From Acidobacteriota bacterium (GTDB lineage: Bacteria > Acidobacteriota > Thermoanaerobaculia > Multivoradales > JBCCEF01): a stretch of DNA of 64,000 nt. The stretch spans positions 1 to 64,000 of the forward strand of contig JBCCHV010000016.1 in NCBI GenBank assembly GCA_039028635.1, in the 5' to 3' direction. Within the stretch, counting starts at the first letter, position 1; each line of letters begins with the position of its first letter. A program made the translations under genes and the position numbers. The notes under the pieces were generated by a model. It worked only from the letters and a program-made list of their open reading frames with translations. It ran no database searches and was not told the DNA's origin. This document shows positions 17,759 to 25,960 of this stretch, in pieces.

Positions 17759-19132
17759 TCAGCCTTCGGCGGACTCTCGCAGTTCGGCGAGGGTGGTGCG
17801 CGTTTGGTCGTCGACCGAGGGCTCTGGTGTTTCGACTGCTGAGAGCTCTGTTGGCTCGCCTGCCGAGGGCCCCGCTGCGCTCTCTGCCTCAGTGCCCTTT
17901 CGATCGATCCCCGAGGGTCCTGTTGCGCCCTCGGTCGAGGGTGCCGTCGCGCCTTCCGCCGAATTGTCCGCTCGCTGGTCCTCTGAGGGCCCCGCTGTGC
18001 TCTCCGCTGCCGGTGCCGTCGCGCTCTCCGTCGAAATGTCCGCTCGCTGATCCTCTGAGGGCTCTGTTGCGTACTCCGTCGAGGGCTCCGTCGCGCTCTC
18101 CGCCGAAATTTCCGCTCGCTGATCCTCTGAGGGCTCCGCTCCGTTCTCCGCTGAGGGTGCCATCGCACTCTCCGCCGAAATGTCAACTCGCTGGTCCTCT
18201 GAGGGCTCTGTAGAGTTCTCCGTCGAGGGTGCCGTGGCGGTCTCCGCCGAAATGTCCGCTCGTTGGTCCTCTGAGGGCTCGGTTGCGTTCTCCTCTGAGG
18301 GCTCTGTTGTCGAGGACTCCTGGACGGCAGCGGTGTCGGCGATGCTCTCGTCGCCATCGGCGAGGCGCCGCAGGGCGCGGCTGCGCAGGGCGTACTCGAC
18401 CGCCAGCAGCGAGTGGGCGGCGGCGCCGGTGGCTTCGGGGTCGTAGTCGAAGATGGTCTTGCCTCGGCCGGGGGCCTCGGCCAGGCGCGTGTTGATGCGG
18501 ATCTCGACGCCGAAGACCATGCGCCCGTACTGCTGGCGGATGCGCTCGACGTTGGCGCGGGTCTCGTTGGTCCGGTAATCGACCATCGTCATCAGGATGC
18601 CGAGACACTCGAGATCGCGATTGAAGTAGGCCCGTACCCGCTGGGCCGCCTTGAGCAGGCTTTCGACCCCTTCGATGGCGAGGAAGTGCGGTACAACCGG
18701 GGCGATGAAGGCGTCGGCGGCGGTCAGCGCGTTGATCGGTAGCAGCGACAGCGACGGGGAGCAGTCGAGCAGAATGGCGTCGTAGGAGTCGCGTAGCGGA
18801 TCGAGGGCCGAGCGCAGGCGAGTCTCGCGCTGCCGCGACTGGCCGAGATCGATGTCCGCCGAGACCAGGTCCGCCGACGCCGTGATCAGGTCGAGGTTCT
18901 CGACCTCCGTCGAGCGCACCGCTTCGCGAGTCGGGGTTCCCCAGAAGAGAACGTCGGCGATCGAGGGAGCGAGCTTGGAGCGCGGCACGCCGAGGGAGCG
19001 GGAGGCCGAGGCTTGGCTGTCGAGGTCGACCAGCAGCACCCGTTGACCGGTGCGGGCGAGGGCGCCGGCGAGGTTGACGGTGGTGGTGGTCTTACCGACA
19101 CCACCCTTCTTGCTGATCATGGCGGTGATCAT
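17759..19132 (-). CDS. ParA-type ATPase with repetitive acidic C-terminal tail
   Basis: 457 residues from the ATG at 19132 (MITAMISKKGGVGKTT); alternatives are the ATG at 19120 and an in-frame one at 19183. The deviant Walker A with signature lysine is KKGGVGKTT (about 8-16). LLVDLDSQASAS and ILLDCSPSLSLL are the Walker A' and B regions of the Soj/ParA family. Residues 1-275 make the ATPase; residues about 285-457 are an extended acidic Ser/Thr/Glu/Pro tail containing five 24-residue repeats. No ParB gene is adjacent. It follows the TPR and PP2C genes on the same strand with a gap of about 100 bases. The tail could be a flexible tether or phospho-acceptor for a partner; that is inference. Confidence 0.9.
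   Translation of the reverse strand: MITAMISKKGGVGKTTTTVNLAGALARTGQRVLLVDLDSQASASRSLGVPRSKLAPSIADVLFWGTPTREAVRSTEVENLDLITASADLVSADIDLGQSRQRETRLRSALDPLRDSYDAILLDCSPSLSLLPINALTAADAFIAPVVPHFLAIEGVESLLKAAQRVRAYFNRDLECLGILMTMVDYRTNETRANVERIRQQYGRMVFGVEIRINTRLAEAPGRGKTIFDYDPEATGAAAHSLLAVEYALRSRALRRLADGDESIADTAAVQESSTTEPSEENATEPSEDQRADISAETATAPSTENSTEPSEDQRVDISAESAMAPSAENGAEPSEDQRAEISAESATEPSTEYATEPSEDQRADISTESATAPAAESTAGPSEDQRADNSAEGATAPSTEGATGPSGIDRKGTEAESAAGPSAGEPTELSAVETPEPSVDDQTRTTLAELRESAEG
17918..18277 (-). repeat. Five tandem 72-bp in-frame repeats in the ParA tail
   Basis: The TCCTCTGAGGG core recurs at exactly 72-base intervals (cores starting 17979, 18051, 18123, 18195, 18267), giving five units of 24 residues each beginning PSEDQR and continuing (A/V)(D/E)(I/N)SAE.ATAPS. 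All units stay in frame, and differences are mostly substitutions. Partial copies with PSEE and PSG flank both ends. Confidence 0.92.
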
Positions 19133-19236
19133 CGCTCTGCTCGGGCTCACCCTCGGAAATCGCTCATCGTTACGCACAAGCATATCCCGAGGTCGGGAAA
19201 TGGGGGGAACCGGCGCGCTGCCGGTCGCTCGCGGCG

Positions 19237-20574
19237 TCAGCGGGCGCGGGCGGTGTCCTGGGGCTGGCCGCCGAAGACGCCGTTCCAGCGCTCCGTCAGG
19301 ACCGGGTTGACTCGTCGCGCTTCCGCCAGCCGGGCATTCGCCTCGTCCTCTCTGCCGAGTTGGCGGAGCACCTTGGCGTGCTGGATCTTGACCGCCACCT
19401 TGAAGGTGCCGGACTGCAGGGACCAGTAGTGCAGGCGGTCGTCGATGGCGGCGAGGAGAGGCTCGGCGGCGGCGGGATCGCCATCGAAGTCGAGCTCGAT
19501 GGCCTCCAGGAAGGGGATCAGGTCGGAGGGCTCGCCGGGGTCCGACTTGTAGCCGGCGATCATTTCGCGTAGCTCTTTGGCGTCTTCGCGCCGGTCGAGG
19601 GCGAGGGCGGCGCGGAAGAAGGGCACCGGCGAGAAACGCGGCAGGTCCGGGCAGGCGGGATCGTCCGCGAGCTGCCAGACGGCCTTCCAGTCGGCGAGGG
19701 CGAAGCGCTCGTCGAGGTCGACGAAGCACTGCGGGTTGATATCGCGGTAGAACTGCCGGCAGTACTCGCTGTCGAGGCCGGCTTCGATCGCCCGGCGGGC
19801 CTCGTCGTGGGAGCCGGCGAGGAGGTAGCTCTCCACCAGGTGACCCCAGGCGGGGCAGAAGTCCTGGCGTACCTCGATGGCGCGGCGGAAGTTCTCCGCC
19901 GCCTCGTCGAAACGGCCGGTGAGGGCTAGGAGCTCGCCCATCGAGTCGTGGGGATTGGCCTGATCCGGGGCCAGGTAGCGGTAGATCGTGAACTGCTCTT
20001 CGGCGGCTCGGAAGTCGCCCCGCGACATCGCCAGATAGCCGAGGAGATTTTGCGCCATCACCCAGTTGGGATCGTCGGCGATGAGGCGCCGATAGCACTC
20101 TTCGGCCTCCAGGAAGCGCTGCTGATCCCAGCGTTTTTGGCACTCGATCTTGAACACGAAGGGGTCGTCCGGGTAGCGCTCGAGGTATTCGGCGAGCACC
20201 CGGTCCGCAGTCTCCTGGTCCTTCTGGTCCTCGGCCAGGCGATAGCGCACCAGAACGACTTCCCGCGGCGTCAGGGTGGTGAGGTCGACGGCCTCGATCT
20301 CCTGCTTGAGCTTCTTCGCCGTTTCGCTGCCGCGGACGTTCCACCACCAGGCGAGCTTGGCGCCGACAAAGTCCGGGTCGATCTCGACGGCGCGGCGGAA
20401 GTGCTCATTCGACTCGGCGGTGTAGAGCTTCATCTGCGCCTGAAGCCCGGCTTCGAAGGCGGCCATCGCCTCCTCGGAGACGGTCGACCAGGCCGGCGCC
20501 GGGTCGCGCGCCGTGACGGCGATGGCGACGGCGGCGCAGAGCAGGACGATCAGCGGTAGGGCGAGCTTCTTCAT
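19237..20574 (-). CDS. TPR-repeat protein with N-terminal signal/anchor
   Basis: 445 residues. The N-terminus MKKLALPLIVLLCAAVAIAVTA is a signal peptide or anchor. The rest is tetratricopeptide-like helices (FEAGLQAQMKLYTAESNEHFRRAVEIDPDF, FLEAEECYRRLIADDPNWVMAQNLLG, DEAAENFRRAIEVRQDFCPAWGHL). The start overlaps the stop of the upstream SpoIIE-phosphatase gene by ATGA, so the two are translated together. A periplasmic scaffold role is likely, but no specific partner can be named. Confidence 0.85.
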   Translation of the reverse strand: MKKLALPLIVLLCAAVAIAVTARDPAPAWSTVSEEAMAAFEAGLQAQMKLYTAESNEHFRRAVEIDPDFVGAKLAWWWNVRGSETAKKLKQEIEAVDLTTLTPREVVLVRYRLAEDQKDQETADRVLAEYLERYPDDPFVFKIECQKRWDQQRFLEAEECYRRLIADDPNWVMAQNLLGYLAMSRGDFRAAEEQFTIYRYLAPDQANPHDSMGELLALTGRFDEAAENFRRAIEVRQDFCPAWGHLVESYLLAGSHDEARRAIEAGLDSEYCRQFYRDINPQCFVDLDERFALADWKAVWQLADDPACPDLPRFSPVPFFRAALALDRREDAKELREMIAGYKSDPGEPSDLIPFLEAIELDFDGDPAAAEPLLAAIDDRLHYWSLQSGTFKVAVKIQHAKVLRQLGREDEANARLAEARRVNPVLTERWNGVFGGQPQDTARAR

Positions 20575-23150
20575 GTCGGTCGGGTCCTCGTCGTCTCCTC
20601 CCTCGAGCGGCCGAGGGCGAGGACGGTCAGATCATCGTACGGCTCTTCGCCGCGGGTGAAGTCGGCGAGAGCCGCCAGCACGCTGGCCACCACCGCTTCC
20701 GGCTCGGCCGCCGAGGCGGCGAGCACCTCGGCGAGTCGCTGCACGCCGAAGAATTCACCGTCCGGGGCGCGGGCGTCGAGGACTCCGTCCGAATATACGA
20801 GCAGAATCTCGCCGGGTTGCAGGCCCACCTCGAGGCTGCGGTAGCCCTTGCTACGCAGAGCTCCCAGGGGCAGACGATGGTCCGCCAAGGGCAGGGTTTC
20901 GATCTCGCCGCCGAGGGCTCGCTTGAGGGGCTGCGGCTGGCCGGCGAGAAGGTAGCGCAGGCCGTGCCCGTCGCGGCATGGGGTGAGGTAGCCGAGAGAG
21001 ACGAAGCTGCGTTGGCCGAGCTCGTAGAGGCGGGCGTTGGCGAGGTCGAAGAGGTCGTTGGGATCGTGATTGGCGAGGGCCAGGGAATGCAGGACCTCTT
21101 TGGCGGCCATCATCATCAGGGCGCCGGGAACGGACTTGCCGGAGACGTCGCCGTAGATCACCGCTTTGCCGGCCGGTGCCGGGCCCGGAATGACGGCGTA
21201 GAAGTCGCCACCGATGTGGCGCGCCGGATGACAGGCCGCCGCCACTTGCCAGCTGGCGTCGAGGGTCACCGCATCGGGCAACAGCGAGCGCTGGATGGCG
21301 GAGGCGATCTCGAGGTCGCGCTCGATCTCCGCCTGGCGGGCGCGCTCCTCGAGCAAGATGCTGGTTTCGAGGGCGATGGCCGCCTGATTGAGCAGCCCGC
21401 GCAAGAGGGTCCAGTCCTCTTCCTCGAGGGGCGTCTGGCCGTTGGGGCCGGAGAGCAGGACGAGACCGACCCGGCGGCGCGAGGTGGCGAGAGCTCCGAT
21501 GCCTTCGACGCCGGCCAGGGCGAGGTCGTCAAGCAGTTGCGCGGCGGCAGCATCCTGGCGGCGCACCGAGGCGAGGTCGTGCATGCGGGCCAGCACGCGG
21601 TGGCCGCGGAGATGGCGATAGAGCAGTGCCGGCAGCGGGAAACGGTCCGGGAGCTCGGCTGGACCGTCGGCCCGCACCAGGTCGTCGTCCTCGAAGAGAT
21701 AGAGCGCCGAAAAGCGCAAGCCGAGGAGATCGGGCAGGCGGCGCACCAGATCGTGGACCACCACCGCCGGGTCGACGCGGTCGGCGTAGGCCGCCCCCAT
21801 CTCGACGAGGGTGCGCTGCAGGCGGGTGCGGTCGGCGAAGAAGAAGCGGTCGACGGGAACCTGCACGGAGCGCCGCAGCGGCTCGAAGAGCAGCACGATG
21901 GCGAGAGCGAAGACCAGCGGAAAGTAGGGCGAGGCGGCAAGCTCGGTGCCGCGGAAGACAGCATTGAAGGAGGCGATGCCGAGGGCGTAGAGGCCGGTGA
22001 CGAGAGCCGTTGTCAGGGTGTACAGAAGGCTCTTGCGCAGAATCACCCGCACATTCATCAGCTGGAAGCGGATGATGGCGTAAGAGAAGGTCAAGGGGAT
22101 CAACGCCAACGGAACCAGGCCCCAGTTGAGGAAGCGCTCGGTCTCGAGGAAGCTCGGCACCACCACGGCGGCGAGCAGGAACGGGCCGAGACCGGCGAGG
22201 GAGCCGAACAGGACCCAGCCGGCACCGCGGCGCTCGCGGCGGGACGGCAGGCGGGTGGCGTTGGCCGCCAGGACGCCGAGGCCGATCGGCACGAAGGCCG
22301 CCACCAGCCACCAGTTGGCGGCCGGAGCGCCGCTGATCAATCGCGGCGCGGCGCCCGGCTGGCGAGTCCACCAGAGGGATCCGGCCAAGACCGCCACCGG
22401 CAAGAGGTAGAGGGAGCTGAGCAGCAGGGGCCAGCTCCAGCGTCCGCCCAGGGCCGCCAGGCGCGGGCCCCAACGGCCGTCCCAGATGGGACGCGGAAAG
22501 ATCAGAAAGAGGTGGAGAAAGCTCGCCGGCAGGAGGACCAGGGCGGCGGTCCCGGTGCTCAGCACCAGGTTGTCGATCTCGGAGTAGGACGCGGGTCTCA
22601 GGCGGCACACCAGGATCAGCAGAAAGAGGGTGCAGAGGACGAAGAACACCTGGCTGACGCGCAGCGCCGGTTGCTGCTTGAGAACGAAGAAGCCGATCGC
22701 GAAGAAGCCGCCGCCGAGGAGGCAGGCGAAGAGATAGCCGGTGGTGCCGATCTGCCGCCGCCCGAGCTCGACCTCGACTTCGAAGGGGCGGTCGAGGGCG
22801 GGATCCGGCAGGCGGAAGGAGAGATCGCCGTCCAGGCCGCGGGGCCGCTTGACGAGATAGGAAACGAACTCTCCGATGCGGTAGCGATTGAGGGTTTCGG
22901 CGGCTTGCTCGGGCGAGTTGAGGAGCGAGCGATCCATGCCCAGGATGAGATCTCCGGGCCGAATGCCGGCGATCTCGGCGCCGGAGCCGGTCTCGACTCG
23001 GCGGACGCGGATGCCGCCCGGCGAGTCGGTGTCGAGAATGACGCCGTCATAGGGCCGCGGCAGATACATGTCGAGCACCGACAGGGCGGCCAGCACGAAG
23101 GCCAGAATGCCGAAGGCGTAGAGTCCGGAGATGGGGCGGCGGTAGGGCAT
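20571..23150 (-). CDS. PDZ - multipass membrane - GAF - SpoIIE-type PP2C phosphatase
   Basis: 859 residues. A first transmembrane helix (10-28) precedes a PDZ-like domain (about 40-110, AEIAGIRPGDLILGMD). Then comes a block of roughly eight hydrophobic helices (about 135-440), a GAF-like sensor region (about 460-600, VDPAVVVHDLVRRLPDLLGL, LLRGLLNQAAIALE), and a PP2C/SpoIIE phosphatase domain (about 625-855) with GGDFYAVI, IYGDVSGKSVPGALMM, and LVYSDGVLDARAPDGEFFG carrying the metal-binding Asp residues. Such proteins dephosphorylate anti-sigma-factor antagonists or similar Ser/Thr targets in response to a membrane or cytosolic signal. No anti-sigma or STAS gene is adjacent. It is the first gene of a minus-strand unit with the TPR and ParA genes. 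Confidence 0.9.
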   Translation of the reverse strand: MPYRRPISGLYAFGILAFVLAALSVLDMYLPRPYDGVILDTDSPGGIRVRRVETGSGAEIAGIRPGDLILGMDRSLLNSPEQAAETLNRYRIGEFVSYLVKRPRGLDGDLSFRLPDPALDRPFEVEVELGRRQIGTTGYLFACLLGGGFFAIGFFVLKQQPALRVSQVFFVLCTLFLLILVCRLRPASYSEIDNLVLSTGTAALVLLPASFLHLFLIFPRPIWDGRWGPRLAALGGRWSWPLLLSSLYLLPVAVLAGSLWWTRQPGAAPRLISGAPAANWWLVAAFVPIGLGVLAANATRLPSRRERRGAGWVLFGSLAGLGPFLLAAVVVPSFLETERFLNWGLVPLALIPLTFSYAIIRFQLMNVRVILRKSLLYTLTTALVTGLYALGIASFNAVFRGTELAASPYFPLVFALAIVLLFEPLRRSVQVPVDRFFFADRTRLQRTLVEMGAAYADRVDPAVVVHDLVRRLPDLLGLRFSALYLFEDDDLVRADGPAELPDRFPLPALLYRHLRGHRVLARMHDLASVRRQDAAAAQLLDDLALAGVEGIGALATSRRRVGLVLLSGPNGQTPLEEEDWTLLRGLLNQAAIALETSILLEERARQAEIERDLEIASAIQRSLLPDAVTLDASWQVAAACHPARHIGGDFYAVIPGPAPAGKAVIYGDVSGKSVPGALMMMAAKEVLHSLALANHDPNDLFDLANARLYELGQRSFVSLGYLTPCRDGHGLRYLLAGQPQPLKRALGGEIETLPLADHRLPLGALRSKGYRSLEVGLQPGEILLVYSDGVLDARAPDGEFFGVQRLAEVLAASAAEPEAVVASVLAALADFTRGEEPYDDLTVLALGRSREETTRTRPT

Positions 23151-23347
23151 CGCTTCGATCCCGCGCCTCTATCTCTGTCGGGCGCGGCGGAGATTCGAGA
23201 GACCGGACTCGAATCTAACCCATCTCCCGAGCCGATGCCGCCTCGCGGAGCTGTGGGCGCGTCATTCCGCGGAAGCGCTGGCGCCTCGACGGTGGGGATT
23301 TCGGGGCGGTGCTCGTCGATCCTCTGATCGACCATAGAATCGCGCCC

Positions 23348-24103
23348 ATGGCGCCGGTACCTCCACACTCGCAGGTTCCGATGGCCGCAGCACCGGCCGG
23401 CTTCCGCCGTATCGCCCTGTTCGGCGTGCTGGCCGGCATGTGCCCTTGGATTCCTTTGCCGGGGGTCGACGACTGGGCCCTGCGGGTGGTCCGCCGGCGG
23501 ATGGTGCGCGATCTTCTGGGGGAGTCCGGCGCGGTGGTGAACGGCGATCGCCTGAGCGTCTTGACCGGGACCGAGTTCCGTCTCGACAGCGGCTGTCTGC
23601 GCTGGCTCTTCCTGTGGCCGGTGTTCAAGCTCATCGGCTATGTCTTTCGCAAGCTGCTGCGCAAATTCCTCTTTCTACTCACCCTCCACGACAGCGTCAA
23701 CCGATCGTCGGAGGTCCTCCAGGAGGGTGTGCTGATCGCTCGGGCAGGGCAGCTCGGGGCTCTCGCCGGCGATCTCGATGGGCTGCGGCGGGTGCGCTCC
23801 GTCGTCGAGCAGACGATGAACGATCTCGATCCACAGCCGGTGCGGCAAGCGATCCGGCGGGCCTACGCCGGCAGCCGAAGACTGCTGCGTCGGGGGGCGG
23901 TCTTGCTGCGTCGGGCGTTGCGGCGACGGCCGCGGGACGAGGCGGAGGAGGCTGTCCCCCTTGCCGAAGAGGAAGTCCTCACGGCGTCCTTGGTCGACCG
24001 CCTGGTTTTTCTCCTGTGGCGCGAGCGCGCCTACTTCGATGCCCTCACAGCGCGCTTCGACGAGCGCATGAAAGGGCCTGCGAATGGGGGCGATGTATTA
24101 TGA
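23348..24103 (+). CDS. Hypothetical protein with central hydrophobic segment
   Basis: 251 residues from the ATG at 23348; an in-frame start at 23309 would add 13 residues. It has a possible membrane-associated centre (CLRWLFLWPVFKLIGYVFRK and LLRKFLFLLTLHDSVN). A basic segment follows (RRAYAGSRRLLRRG), then an acidic stretch and a C-terminal helix. I recognise no family. A TAGAAT at 23335 sits immediately upstream. It is divergent from the phosphatase gene and followed 57 bases later by the PilZ-AMIN gene, with which it may share a transcript. Confidence 0.6.
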   Translation: MAPVPPHSQVPMAAAPAGFRRIALFGVLAGMCPWIPLPGVDDWALRVVRRRMVRDLLGESGAVVNGDRLSVLTGTEFRLDSGCLRWLFLWPVFKLIGYVFRKLLRKFLFLLTLHDSVNRSSEVLQEGVLIARAGQLGALAGDLDGLRRVRSVVEQTMNDLDPQPVRQAIRRAYAGSRRLLRRGAVLLRRALRRRPRDEAEEAVPLAEEEVLTASLVDRLVFLLWRERAYFDALTARFDERMKGPANGGDVL

Positions 24104-24160
24104 TGTCCGACTCGTAGCGGATCGCGTTCCAGCACCTCAAACTGCCATCGGAAACGGATT

Positions 24161-25939
24161 TTGGCCGGAAGATTTCCCCCTCGAATTTTTCGACGTGTGC
24201 CCTTCGATGGCGAGGTCCATCTGACCTTCGAGGACGGCTCGCGGGTCGCTGCCCACGCCTCCAACATCTCCCTCGGCGGCATGTTCATCGCGACCGAAGA
24301 GCCTCGACCGGTGGGAACTTCCTTCTCGGTGGAGTTTCGTCTCACCCCCGACGGCCGGGCGATCGAAGGTCGCGGCCGGGTGCTGTGGGTGCGCGAGCAG
24401 CCGGAGGGTCCGGAGTACCCACGCGGCCTCGGCCTGCGCTTCCTCGAGCTCACGCCGGGTAGCCGAGAGCTCATCTTCCAAGTGGTCGACCGCTATGTGC
24501 GGGAAAGTGATCCGGCCGCCGACAGCGCCGCCGAGCGGCAGCGCGAGGCGGTGCCGATGGCGCCCATCGAGAGCCTACCGGAGGCGCTCGACGAGGTCAG
24601 CCCGGAGACTTTGAACGCCGCCATCGAGGAGGCCGTCGACCGCCAGATGCCGAAGCCACCGGAAACGCCGTCATTCGGCGGCCTCGAGGCGCCCCGACCG
24701 CCGTCGCAGCCGCCCACCGACGATTCTCAGGCAGGCCTCTCGCTGGCCGCCTCCGGAGCCTCCTTTGGAGCGCTCAACGAAGGGCCGGAGTCGGAAGACC
24801 GGCCGGTCTTCGACTTCTCGCCGCCGCCGGCGCCGCCGGAAGAGCTCGACGCCGGTGCCGCGCCACCGATCGAAGCCGTGCCGCCGTTGCCGGAGTCGCC
24901 GTCGGTGGCCCCGGAGTTGGCTGAGACTCCGGTCTCTGTGCCGCCGGTTGAGGCGGAGCCTTCGGCCTCCTTCGGCGAGGTGCTGCCGGCGATCGACGAG
25001 GCGAGCGATCTGGACAGCCCCGTGATGCCTGCCTTCGAGGCATCTCCGGCAGTCCCGGAGCCGGCCCCGGCGACCTTCGACTTCTCGGAGCCGCCGGCGA
25101 GCGCCCCGCCGGTCAGCCCGATGGTTGCCGACGAGCCGGCCGTGCAATCGACCCCCGAAAGCTGGGACGGCGAGTCCTCGGACGCTTCCTTCGCCAGGAA
25201 CTACGGTGGGAGCGCGTCGGCCGCCAATGTGCCGTTTTATCGCCAGCCCTGGCTTTGGATCCTCGGGGCCTTGGCGGTGGTGGCGTTGGCCTTTTGGTTT
25301 TTCTTTGGTCGCGGCCCCAGCGGTGACGACGTGGTTGCCAGCGCACCGCCGGCGGTGGGTCAGGAGGCGGCAGTCGCTGCCGAAACGAGCGATGAATCTC
25401 TCACCTCGACAGACGAGGGAGCTGCGACGGAGTCGGCCGATGAAGCCTCGGCCGGCGAGCCGACTGCGGCTGTGGGGGAGCCGGCCGGCGCCGGCGAGGT
25501 CGCCGATGGAGCGCCGGCGGGGGATTCTTCGGCCGCCTCCGCCCCGGCACCTGCTGCGCCGTCGATCGCCGCGCCGGCTCCGGCCGCCAATCTGCCGCCG
25601 GTGCGGCGAGTCGAGGACATTCGCTGGGAGCGGGACGGCGGAGCCACCATCGTCGTCGTGCAGGGCGATGGGGCCTTTTCGTCGTCGGCGGTGCAGAGCT
25701 TCCATCTCGGCGGCGCCAACCCGCGCGAAGTGGTCAAGATCCGTGGCATCGTCGAGCCCTTTGCCGGTGGTTCCGTCGAGGTCGGCTCGGCAGCGGTGGC
25801 GCGGGTGCGGACCGGCCATCACGTCGAGACCGATCCGGACGAGCTCCATGTGGTGGTCGATCTCACCGCGGCGAGCGTCGAGCTGGCGGACGTCGACGTC
25901 CGCGGCGATCGCCTGCGCCTGCGGTTCCAGGGACCCTAG
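24161..25939 (+). CDS. PilZ domain - proline/glutamate linker - TM helix - AMIN domain fusion
   Basis: 592 residues from a TTG at 24161; a GTG at 24197 is a poorer alternative because it removes part of the c-di-GMP motif. The PilZ domain (about 1-115) has both c-di-GMP signatures: RIFRR (RxxxR) and NISLGG (NxSxxG). An acidic/proline-rich linker of about 250 residues follows. A single transmembrane helix (PWLWILGALAVVALAFWFFF, about 363-383) leads to a second low-complexity linker and a C-terminal AMIN domain (about 480-592: VRRVEDIRWERDGGATIVVV, SFHLGGANPREVVKI). AMIN domains bind peptidoglycan and target amidases to division sites. Cytosolic PilZ and periplasmic AMIN in one chain would pass a c-di-GMP signal across the membrane. 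The amidase gene follows 21 bases later. Confidence 0.88.
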   Translation: MAGRFPPRIFRRVPFDGEVHLTFEDGSRVAAHASNISLGGMFIATEEPRPVGTSFSVEFRLTPDGRAIEGRGRVLWVREQPEGPEYPRGLGLRFLELTPGSRELIFQVVDRYVRESDPAADSAAERQREAVPMAPIESLPEALDEVSPETLNAAIEEAVDRQMPKPPETPSFGGLEAPRPPSQPPTDDSQAGLSLAASGASFGALNEGPESEDRPVFDFSPPPAPPEELDAGAAPPIEAVPPLPESPSVAPELAETPVSVPPVEAEPSASFGEVLPAIDEASDLDSPVMPAFEASPAVPEPAPATFDFSEPPASAPPVSPMVADEPAVQSTPESWDGESSDASFARNYGGSASAANVPFYRQPWLWILGALAVVALAFWFFFGRGPSGDDVVASAPPAVGQEAAVAAETSDESLTSTDEGAATESADEASAGEPTAAVGEPAGAGEVADGAPAGDSSAASAPAPAAPSIAAPAPAANLPPVRRVEDIRWERDGGATIVVVQGDGAFSSSAVQSFHLGGANPREVVKIRGIVEPFAGGSVEVGSAAVARVRTGHHVETDPDELHVVVDLTAASVELADVDVRGDRLRLRFQGP

Positions 25940-25960
25940 TCCGACCCCGGGCGAAAAGCG

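Noticed and set aside
17918-18277. CRISPR-like regularly spaced repeats
   Set aside because: The 72-base units are contiguous, in frame with the ParA gene, and have no unique spacers or cas genes nearby.
17759-19132. Chromosome-origin parAB locus
   Set aside because: No ParB gene, parS palindrome (GTTTCACGTGAAAC type), dnaA, gidA/B or origin-like AT-rich box array is near.
20817-23327. An 836-residue plus-strand frame opposite the SpoIIE-phosphatase gene
   Set aside because: Antisense shadow; composition dominated by Gly, Glu, Gln and Ala with no recognisable domain.
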